64,000 bases of DNA from Hyphomicrobiales bacterium. GTDB lineage: Bacteria; Pseudomonadota; Alphaproteobacteria; Rhizobiales; Ancalomicrobiaceae. Both the position numbers and the translations under genes were made by a program. Below are positions 57,739-64,000 of this stretch, piece after piece. The notes under the pieces were generated by a model, which did no database searches, had not been told where the DNA came from, and saw only the letters and a program-made list of their open reading frames with translations. The stretch lies in contig JAJTBO010000012.1 of assembly GCA_021286855.1 (NCBI GenBank), positions 27,068 through 91,067 on the forward strand, in the 5' to 3' direction. Position 1 is the first letter of the stretch. Each line of letters starts with the position of its first letter.

Positions 57739-59487
57739 ATGCGCAGGTTCGGATGGTTGCTGTACGACGGCCTGATCGCCGGCGGCGCGACGCTCGTCGC
57801 CGGTCTCTTCGCCTTCGGGCCGATCGCGGCGGACGTCACGGCGCGGACGACCGAACGCCTGAGGAGCGAAGGCCGCGCCTGGGCGACCGTCGCCTCGATC
57901 GACGGCCGCGACATCACGCTCGCCGGCGCCGCGCCCGAACCGCAGCTGCGCGCCCTGGCGGTGGAGAGCGCCGATCGGGTCTTCGGCGTCCGCGTCGTCA
58001 CCGACGCGACCACCGTGCTGCCGCTCGCCACCCCCTATCCCTTCGACGCCGAACGCACCGCCGCCGGAGTGAAGCTGACCGGCGCCGTGCCGAACGAAGA
58101 GACCCGCGCGCTCCTGCGCAAGGCGGCGGCCGAGGTCGCCGGCGGTCGCCCCGTCGTCGACGAAACCGTGCTGGCGCGCGGCGCGCCGGCCGACTTCGCC
58201 GCTCGCGCCGGTTTCGCCGTCGCTCGTCTCGCGGATCTCACCGCCGGTCAGGCATCATGGTCCGGCGACGGCCTCTCGATCGGCGGCGACCCGCTCGACT
58301 TCGCGACCTGGCAGGCGCTGGAGCGCCGGCTCGCCTCCGAGCTTCCGGCCGGTGCGAAGCTCGTCGCCGATGCGCTGCGCACCCCCGCGCCGCCGCGCTG
58401 GAGCTTCTCGGCGACCACCGTCGATGGCCGCGTCGTGCTCGACGGGTTCCTCCCCGACGCCGCGACCCGCGATCGCGTCTTGAAGACGGCCTCTGCGGCC
58501 TTCCCGGGCGGCGTCGAAGATCGCACGATCCTCGCCCCCGGCGCGGCGGACGGGACGGCGGCGGCGATCGACTTCTCCCTGGCCGCCTTGTCGCGCCTCG
58601 TCGCCGGCGGCGCCAAGATCGACCCCGCCGGCTACACCATCGCCGGCAAGCCGAAGAGCTGGGAGGTCTATCGCGACCTCGAGGATCGCCTGAAGGCCGG
58701 CGGGCCGGGCGGTCTGCGCCTCGTCTCCGACGGTCTCGTGCCGGTCGCGCCCTCGCCCTACCGGTTCGCCCTGAAGGCGGCGAACGGCGGCGCGACGGTC
58801 GAAGGTCATCTGCCGGACGCCGCGGCGCGCGATCGCGTCTTTGCCGCGTTGAAGGCCGCCTTCGGGCGGGTCGACGGCGAGGTCGATCTCGCCCCCGGCG
58901 CGCCGAAGGGATTCGTCGACACGCTCGTGGCGCTGGCCCCGACGCTCGCCCGGTTCTCCGATCTCGGCTTCGATTTCGCCGATGGCGCGATCGATCTGAA
59001 GGGCGCCGCGCCGACCGCCGCGCTCGGCGAAAAGATCCTGGCGAAGCTGCGGTCGCTCCTGCCGACCGGGATCAGCCTGCGCGAGAGCGCGGTTTCGGCG
59101 CTGCCGCCGCCGCCGCAGGTCGACGCCGCCACCTGTCAGGCCGATCTCGCCGCGGTTCAGACCGGCGACAAGATCCATTTCGACACCGGCAAGGCGACCC
59201 TGCGCGAGGAGAGCGTCCGCGTCCTCGACGGGCTCGTCGTCGCCGCGCTGAAATGCACGTCGGCGCACGTCGCCGTCGAAGGCCACACCGACAGCGACGG
59301 CGACGAGACGGCGAATCAGGCTCTGTCGGAGGCGCGGGCCCGCGCCGTCGTCGAGTATCTGGTCGAGGGCGGCATCGCCGCCGATCGGCTCGCCGCGATC
59401 GGTTTCGGCGAGACCCGGCCGATCGCCGACAACGCCACCCCCGAGGGCCGGCAACAGAACCGCCGCATCGAATTCCGGGTCGAATGA
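57739..59487 (+). CDS. OmpA-family protein with BON-like internal repeats
   Basis: 582 residues. A membrane anchor or uncleaved signal lies at about 9-30, a BON-like segment at 33-90, and three longer repeats at about 98-215, 217-335 and 337-452. Each repeat runs from P-x-x-F-x-A through a G-x-V-x-L-x-G-x-x-P-D turn to LAxGAP and a final L-P-x-G-x-x-L. The OmpA peptidoglycan-binding domain at about 470-582 has IHFDTGKATL, VEGHTDSDGDE and NRRIEFRVE. This recalls mycobacterial ArfA/OmpATb but with more repeats. It should tether the membrane to peptidoglycan. Start at 57739 (MRRFGWLLYDG) after CAGGGGAG. First gene of a three-gene unit. Confidence 0.85.
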   Translation: MRRFGWLLYDGLIAGGATLVAGLFAFGPIAADVTARTTERLRSEGRAWATVASIDGRDITLAGAAPEPQLRALAVESADRVFGVRVVTDATTVLPLATPYPFDAERTAAGVKLTGAVPNEETRALLRKAAAEVAGGRPVVDETVLARGAPADFAARAGFAVARLADLTAGQASWSGDGLSIGGDPLDFATWQALERRLASELPAGAKLVADALRTPAPPRWSFSATTVDGRVVLDGFLPDAATRDRVLKTASAAFPGGVEDRTILAPGAADGTAAAIDFSLAALSRLVAGGAKIDPAGYTIAGKPKSWEVYRDLEDRLKAGGPGGLRLVSDGLVPVAPSPYRFALKAANGGATVEGHLPDAAARDRVFAALKAAFGRVDGEVDLAPGAPKGFVDTLVALAPTLARFSDLGFDFADGAIDLKGAAPTAALGEKILAKLRSLLPTGISLRESAVSALPPPPQVDAATCQADLAAVQTGDKIHFDTGKATLREESVRVLDGLVVAALKCTSAHVAVEGHTDSDGDETANQALSEARARAVVEYLVEGGIAADRLAAIGFGETRPIADNATPEGRQQNRRIEFRVE

Positions 59488-59498
59488 GGAGAGGCGAC

Positions 59499-59597
59499 AT
59501 GATCTATCTGATTTCGAAACTGTGGCCTCTGATGGCGGCGGCCTTCGTCGTCGGCGGCGTCGTCGGCTGGCGCCGTCGCCGCGGCTCGGCCGAATGA
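59499..59597 (+). CDS. 32-residue single-span membrane peptide
   Basis: MIYLISKLWPLMAAAFVVGG is followed by a basic tail WRRRRGSAE: one transmembrane helix with a positive C-terminus. GAGGAGAGG ends 6 bp before the ATG, an excellent ribosome binding site, and the ORF fits exactly between the OmpA-like gene and the next gene (gaps of 11 and 13 bp). Size and position argue for a real small protein of the same operon. Function unknown. Confidence 0.7.
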   Translation: MIYLISKLWPLMAAAFVVGGVVGWRRRRGSAE

Positions 59598-59610
59598 GGG
59601 AGGACGATCG

Positions 59611-60366
59611 ATGGTGATGCTGATCCTCGAAACCTTCGTCCTGATGCTCCTCTCGGCGGTGCTCGGCACCGCCCTCGGCTGGATGCTCGCCGAGGCCTAT
59701 GGCGCGGAGACCGCGACCGATCGGCCGTGGCTGCGCGATCTGGGCGCGCTTCCCGCCGCCCCGGCGCTGCCGTCGGCGCCGGAGCTCCTGCCCGACGACG
59801 AACGCGCCCGCCTCGCCGCCGCTCTCGCCGAGACCCGGGCCGCGCCGGTGGAGTCCGCCCCGGTCGAACCGGCCGCGGCGCCCGTCGCCGAAGCGTCGAT
59901 CGCGCCCGCGTCGGTCGAACCTGCGCCGGCGGAACCGGCGCCGGTCGCCCCCATCGCCGTCGAAGAACCGATCGTCGTCGAAGAGCCCGTCGCCCCGGTC
60001 GAGCCGCCGCCGCCGGTGATCGCCGCCGCCGACGCGGCGCGCGCGGCGGAAGCCGACGCCCATGGCGCGCGCCCGGCGGGCCTTCTCGGTCCGCGCGACG
60101 GCAAGGCAGACGATCTCAAGCGGATCAAGGGCATCGGCAAACAGAACGAAGCCCGGCTGAACGCTCTCGGCGTCTGGCACTTCGATCAGATCGCCGCCTG
60201 GACGCCGGCGAACATCGGCTGGGCCGGCTCCTTCCTGGCCTTCGTCGGCCGGATCGAGCGCGAGGACTGGGTCGGTCAGGCCAAGGTGCTGGCGGCCGGC
60301 GGAACCACCGAATTCGCCGCCCGCGTCGACGCCGGCGAAGTGCCGACCTCGAGCTCGGCCGGCTGA
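59611..60366 (+). CDS. Membrane-anchored helix-hairpin-helix domain protein
   Basis: 251 residues. One N-terminal helix (MLILETFVLMLLSAVLGTALG) anchors the protein. A long Pro/Ala/Glu/Val-rich linker (residues 45-145) follows, then a C-terminal domain DDLKRIKGIGKQNEARLNALGVWHFDQIA with an HhH-type turn and TPANIGWAGSFLAFVGRIEREDWV. This domain occurs fused to NuoE and in ribosomal L21 neighbours in rhizobia; its ligand is unsettled. The GGGAGGA upstream and 13-bp spacing make it the third gene of the operon. Confidence 0.82.
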   Translation: MVMLILETFVLMLLSAVLGTALGWMLAEAYGAETATDRPWLRDLGALPAAPALPSAPELLPDDERARLAAALAETRAAPVESAPVEPAAAPVAEASIAPASVEPAPAEPAPVAPIAVEEPIVVEEPVAPVEPPPPVIAAADAARAAEADAHGARPAGLLGPRDGKADDLKRIKGIGKQNEARLNALGVWHFDQIAAWTPANIGWAGSFLAFVGRIEREDWVGQAKVLAAGGTTEFAARVDAGEVPTSSSAG

Positions 60367-60391
60367 GGCGCACGAAGGCGGGATCCCCTTC

Positions 60392-60416
60392 CGAACGGCG
60401 CCTACGGGCGTCGTTC
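60392..60416. terminator. Possible terminator hairpin after the HhH gene
   Basis: Imperfect stem CGAACG-CGCC / GGGCG-CGTTCG within 60392-60416, located between convergent genes. T-run is poor (CGCGTTT on the plus strand). Confidence 0.35.
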
Positions 60417-60421
60417 GCGTT

Positions 60422-61387
60422 TCAGGCGCCGACCCGGTCGAGGAAGGCGACCAGCGCATCGAGCGCCGCCGCGTCTTCGAACAGCGGCGCATGTCCCTCG
60501 TCGGGAGCCTCGTAGGTGTCGAGCCGGGGGTGATGCGCCTGCATCGCCGTGACCGTCTCCGGCGACAGGATGTCGGAGAGCGCGCCGCGCACCAGCAACA
60601 CCGGCGCATCGGTCAGGCTGGTGAAGGCCGGCCAGAGGTCGGGCAGCGGCGTCGCCGGGTCGAGGCCCTTCATCGTGTGCGAGAGCGCCGGGTCGTAGTC
60701 GAGAGCCGGCCGTCCTTCGACGTCGCGGAACAGTCGCCGCGCGAATCGTTCGAAGCCGTCGTGGTCGAGACGGGGAAAGTCGCGGCGGTTGACGTGCGCC
60801 ATCGCCTGCGTCAGCTCGTCCCAGCCCATGCCGGAGGGCAGGGCGCGTCCGACGTGATCCTTGATCCGCAGAAGACCGGTAAGCTCGACGACGACGCCGA
60901 TGTCGTTCAACACCGCCGCCGCCACCAGCCCCGGCGCGACCAGCCCGGCGAGCATGGTGACGATGCCGCCGCGCGACGTGCCGAAGGCGGTGATCTCTTC
61001 GATGCCGAGCCGCGCCAGCCCGAGCCGGACGTCTTCGAGTTCGACCAGCGGCGTGTAGCGCTCCGGTCGGGGATCGTGCTGCGACGCGCCGCGGCCGCGG
61101 AAATCGAAGGTCACGCAGCGTCGCGCCGGCGAGCCGCCGTCCCCTCGGGTGAGCCGCGCCGCCACCGGTTCGAAGTCGCGCGAATTGCGCGTCAGCCCCG
61201 GCAGACAGACGACGGGCCGCCGGTCGGTCGATGTTGCGGGCGGATAGTCACGCCCGGCGAGCGCCAATCCGTCGGCGGAGAAATAGCGGAACGGCCGATG
61301 GGGCGTGCCGAGCGCATCGGGCGCGAGCGCGCCGAAGGCGATGCCCTCCGGGCCGTTCGACGTGGTTGCAGCGTCGGTCACGCGCAT
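60422..61387 (-). CDS. Alpha/beta hydrolase
   Basis: 321 residues. The oxyanion region reads VVCLPGLTRNSRDFEPVA, and the nucleophile elbow is AFGTSRGGIVTML with Ser as nucleophile. An acid residue and a terminal catalytic His in APDEGHAPLFED complete the triad. It resembles the esterase/haloperoxidase-like group; the substrate is unknown. No signal peptide. It lies 69 bp downstream of the lytic transglycosylase on the same strand. Confidence 0.87.
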   Translation of the reverse strand: MRVTDAATTSNGPEGIAFGALAPDALGTPHRPFRYFSADGLALAGRDYPPATSTDRRPVVCLPGLTRNSRDFEPVAARLTRGDGGSPARRCVTFDFRGRGASQHDPRPERYTPLVELEDVRLGLARLGIEEITAFGTSRGGIVTMLAGLVAPGLVAAAVLNDIGVVVELTGLLRIKDHVGRALPSGMGWDELTQAMAHVNRRDFPRLDHDGFERFARRLFRDVEGRPALDYDPALSHTMKGLDPATPLPDLWPAFTSLTDAPVLLVRGALSDILSPETVTAMQAHHPRLDTYEAPDEGHAPLFEDAAALDALVAFLDRVGA

Positions 61388-61456
61388 CTCCCTGGGCTCG
61401 ATCGCGAGGAGGCGCAGGGTGCTCGGCGCGCCGCCGTCGACAAGGGGGCGAAAGTC

Positions 61457-63496
61457 TCAGTTCGAGCCGAACCAGGAGCCGACGCCCGACGGTTTGGTCG
61501 CCGGCAGCGAACCGGTCGACGACGGCCGCGCGCCGATGCCGCGCTTGAGGTCCTGCGCGATCTGCAGACGCTGGCCGTCGAGGCGGAACCGGTAGACCTG
61601 GAGGTTCTCCAAGACGCGCTGGACGTAGTTGCGCGTCTCCGAGAACGGGATGCGCTCCATCCAGTCGACGATGTCGACGTCGCCGGTGCGCGGGTCGCCA
61701 TAGGCCTGGACCCAGTCGCGGATACGGCCCGGTCCGGCGTTGTAGCCGGCGATCGCCATCACGTAGTTGCCGTCGTAGTTGGACACCAATCGCGCGACAT
61801 AGGCCGCGCCGAGACGGATGTTGTAGGCCGGATCGTTGCGCCAGGCGTCGCGATTGTAGGAGATGTTGAGATATTTCGCGGCGTCGCGGCCGGTGTCGGG
61901 CATCACCTGGAAGATGCCGGTGGCCCCGGCCGAGGAGACGACCGACTGATTGAACTCGCTCTCCTGCCGCATGATCGCGAAGGCCAACGCCTTCTCGAGG
62001 CCGGAAGTGTCGACGCCCGGGCTGACGCCGATCGGGAAGGCGCGCACTTCCATGTCCATGCCGCGCTGCGCGCCGGCCTTGCCGGCGGACACCGCGAGGT
62101 TCATCCAGCCCTGCTTCTCCATCATGTCGATCAGCGCGGCGATCTGGCCGGGCGTGCGCAGCGTCTCCGCCATGTGCTTGGAGAAGGTGGTGGCGAGATC
62201 CTTGCGACCGATCCGGCCGAACCGGCGCAGCGCCTCGAAGCGATCGTCGTGTTCGATCGCCGACTGATCGGCCGAGGTGATCGAGATCGTCCGATCGATG
62301 CCGAGATCGTTCATGCCGAGCTTGGCGCGCGCCATCTGGCCGTAGAAGGTGAAGCCGAACTCCGCCGCCTTGCGATAATAGCCGTCCGCCGATCCGCCGC
62401 CGCCGGCCTCCGCCGCCCGCCCCATCCAATAGAGGGCGCGGGCCCGCGTCACCGGTTTGCCGGAATCCTCGGCCACCGCCGCGAAATGCCTGAGCGCAGC
62501 CGACGGCTCCTTGAGGAAGCGCAGCGCGTACCAGCCGGCGTGGAAGTCGGCTTCCGCCTGATTGGCCGGGGTCGAGCCGGTATGGCCGACGACCACCCGA
62601 TAGGCGGTCTTGGCGTCGCCCATGTCGATCAGCTTGCGGCTGACGATGCGCTTTTCTTCCCACCACTCGTCGGGACGACCGAGGAGCTTGGGATCCTTGG
62701 GCGCCTTCATCAGCCAGTCGGCCGCCTCCTGCCAGCGCTCGGTGCGCCGGGCGTATTGGGCGTGGGCGAAGACATAGGCCGGATCGCCGCGTAGCGCGCC
62801 GGGCACCGAATCGAGCAGCGAACCCGCGTTGCCCTGCTTCTTCTCGACCGCGAGGCCGGCCCGCGCCAGCGCCTCGTAGCCGGAGCCGAGCTTCTTCGCC
62901 GCCTCGAGCGCGTCGCCGGCGTGGCCCTTGAGCAGCGCCATGTCGAAGCGCGCCTTGTAGTCGCCCTGGCCGAGCAGCGATCCGAACTCGTTTTCGAGAA
63001 CCTTCTGCTCGTCGTCGGTGAGCTTGTCGTCGCGATAGGCGTAGCGCGCCCACTGCGCGCCTTCCGACTTGCGCCCCTTCGCCACCAGCGCGCGGGCGAG
63101 CATGATCCGGCCGCGGTTGGAATAGGGCTTCGACCCCTGGAAGGCGTAGATCACGTCGTCGGCCGACGGATTTTCCTTTTCCAGCGCCTGTTCGGCGCGC
63201 TTGCGGAAGAGTTCGGGATCCGGCCACGACGGGTTGGCGATGGCGAAGGCGGTGATCGCTTGGGCCGGCAGGCCCGAACCCATCCGGATCAGATACCAGT
63301 CGACGATCTTCTGATCGATCCGATCGAGCCCGCCGCGCATCGAATTGACCGCGGCGACGTCGCCGCGGCTCGCCGCCGCCAGCGCCCGCGTCAGGTCCTC
63401 GGCGCGCGCCGGCGCGATGAGCATCGTCAGGCCGAGCGTCGCCGCCGCGAGCCTGAGCAGCGTTCCCCGGGCGATCCGTCGGGTCAGAGCCGGCAT
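61457..63496 (-). CDS. Soluble lytic murein transglycosylase (SLT family)
   Basis: 679 residues. Signal peptide ending APARA, a long alpha-superhelical U/L region (residues ~40-480) and a C-terminal SLT lysozyme-like domain. The catalytic Glu512 lies in IMRQESEFNQS, followed by GATGIFQVMPDTG and the AIAGYNAGPGRI motif. It cleaves peptidoglycan with formation of 1,6-anhydro ends. The gene is divergent from dapA, the usual arrangement in rhizobia. The C-terminal tail after the SLT domain is serine/proline rich. Confidence 0.94.
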   Translation of the reverse strand: MPALTRRIARGTLLRLAAATLGLTMLIAPARAEDLTRALAAASRGDVAAVNSMRGGLDRIDQKIVDWYLIRMGSGLPAQAITAFAIANPSWPDPELFRKRAEQALEKENPSADDVIYAFQGSKPYSNRGRIMLARALVAKGRKSEGAQWARYAYRDDKLTDDEQKVLENEFGSLLGQGDYKARFDMALLKGHAGDALEAAKKLGSGYEALARAGLAVEKKQGNAGSLLDSVPGALRGDPAYVFAHAQYARRTERWQEAADWLMKAPKDPKLLGRPDEWWEEKRIVSRKLIDMGDAKTAYRVVVGHTGSTPANQAEADFHAGWYALRFLKEPSAALRHFAAVAEDSGKPVTRARALYWMGRAAEAGGGGSADGYYRKAAEFGFTFYGQMARAKLGMNDLGIDRTISITSADQSAIEHDDRFEALRRFGRIGRKDLATTFSKHMAETLRTPGQIAALIDMMEKQGWMNLAVSAGKAGAQRGMDMEVRAFPIGVSPGVDTSGLEKALAFAIMRQESEFNQSVVSSAGATGIFQVMPDTGRDAAKYLNISYNRDAWRNDPAYNIRLGAAYVARLVSNYDGNYVMAIAGYNAGPGRIRDWVQAYGDPRTGDVDIVDWMERIPFSETRNYVQRVLENLQVYRFRLDGQRLQIAQDLKRGIGARPSSTGSLPATKPSGVGSWFGSN

Positions 63497-63814
63497 CGAA
63501 GGTTCCTCGTCGTCTCTCGTCTCGCCCGCGCTCCTCGCACGAACGACACGCCGTCGCCTCGAGCCGTACGAAGCCGCACGGATCGGGCGAGGAGGGAATA
63601 TCGCTTTCGACCCTAGGGCGGGCAGGGTGAACAAAACATTACGCGCCGCCGTTCGGGACCGCATTCCTCGGCGATCGGGCCGTCGCTCGAGTTGCGCCCG
63701 CGGCCCTCTCGGACTATTGTCGCCGCCCGCCGTCCCGCTTGCGGTCTGACGACCCTCGGCGGCGGATGATGCGCCGATTTCGGCGATTTTTCCAGGCTCC
63801 GAAGGGGTTTTACG
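63497..63814. other. Divergent promoter region between SLT gene and dapA
   Basis: No gene is supported. It carries the dapA promoter candidate at 63692-63720. An AT-richer patch at 63628-63642 (GTGAACAAAACATTACG) could hold the opposing promoter, but no clear hexamers were found there. Confidence 0.5.
63692..63720 (+). promoter_or_regulatory. Putative sigma70 promoter of dapA
   Basis: TTGCGC (63692-63697) and TATTGT (63715-63720) are separated by exactly 17 bp, about 95 bp before the dapA start. Good match to a housekeeping promoter by position and spacing. Confidence 0.5.
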
Positions 63815-64000
63815 ATGTTCAAGGGCTCGATCACCGCACTCGTCACGCCGTTCTCGAACGGGGCGGTGGACGAAAAAGCCCTGCAGGACTTCGTCGCCTG
63901 GCAGATCGCGGAAGGTTCGAACGGCGTCGTGCCCTGCGGCACCACCGGCGAGAGCCCGACGCTCTCCCACGCCGAGCACAAGCGCGTCGTCGAGCTGACC
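63815..64000 (+). CDS. dapA: 4-hydroxy-tetrahydrodipicolinate synthase DapA (cut by window end)
   Basis: First 62 residues only. [22 protein letters not shown] and the signature [18 protein letters not shown] identify DapA, which condenses pyruvate with aspartate semialdehyde in lysine/diaminopimelate synthesis. GAAGGGG lies 8 bp before the ATG. The active-site lysine lies beyond the window. Confidence 0.93.
   Translation, partial: MFKGSITALVTPFSNGAVDEKALQDFVAWQIAEGSNGVVPCGTTGESPTLSHAEHKRVVELT

Overview
The window is high-GC chromosomal DNA from an alphaproteobacterium, most likely of the order Hyphomicrobiales (Rhizobiales). The evidence is the conserved core block rpsF-rpsR-(DUF2232)-rplI / dnaB / alr / radA-cvpA-purF, then fabD-fabG-acpP-fabF-mltG-yicC-gmk, then rsmA-pdxA-surA-lptD-lptG-lptF / pepA-holC. 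A rhizobial-type porin pair with the ADLAKKAP...KICDAYGAG mature N-terminus and the lytic transglycosylase/dapA neighbourhood agree with this. Genus cannot be fixed from the sequence alone. No rRNA, tRNA, insertion sequence, phage gene or CRISPR array was recognised.

Layout. 1-5.5 kb is accessory: a methyltransferase, a large subtilisin-like protease with an uncharacterised ~400-residue N-terminus, a ComEC-like metallo-beta-lactamase-fold hydrolase, a small unknown protein and an NnrU-family membrane protein. 5.7-9.2 kb is the yfgM-like/bamB/der cluster. At 9.2-10 kb is mntP on the minus strand behind a clear yybP-ykoY (Mn2+) riboswitch and promoter. 10-24.8 kb is the conserved purine/DNA repair/cell wall/replication/ribosomal protein block. 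It is interrupted by MOSC, MFS, SDR and a soluble FIST-domain chemoreceptor that has an NnrR-type palindrome upstream. 25-27 kb holds a patatin phospholipase and a PAQR/hemolysin III protein. 27.3-34.4 kb is fatty acid synthesis plus mltG, yicC and gmk. 34.5-42.5 kb is rsmA, pdxA, surA and the LPS transport genes lptD/G/F. 42.8-46.6 kb is pepA, holC and an orphan AAA+ ATPase. 46.6-54 kb is mixed: TetR, glycosyltransferase, heme-binding-type protein, ABC-F, galE, mtnA. 54.5-57.4 kb holds two tandem porins, each with a strong terminator. 57.7-60.4 kb is an unusual envelope operon (OmpA protein with internal BON-like repeats, a 32-residue membrane peptide, and a membrane-anchored helix-hairpin-helix protein). 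The window ends with an alpha/beta hydrolase, a soluble lytic transglycosylase and the start of dapA.

Together the genes describe envelope construction: outer membrane assembly (BamB, SurA, LptD/F/G, porins, OmpA), peptidoglycan supply and turnover (Alr, DapA, MltG, SLT) and lipid synthesis (FabD/G/F, AcpP). Translation and replication functions sit alongside. The best candidates for undescribed biology are the S8 protease/MBL hydrolase module, the FIST chemoreceptor with its putative nitric-oxide-type operator, the BON-repeat OmpA operon, the AAA+ ATPase with an unrecognised N-terminal half, and a pair of nested-palindrome REP-like repeats.
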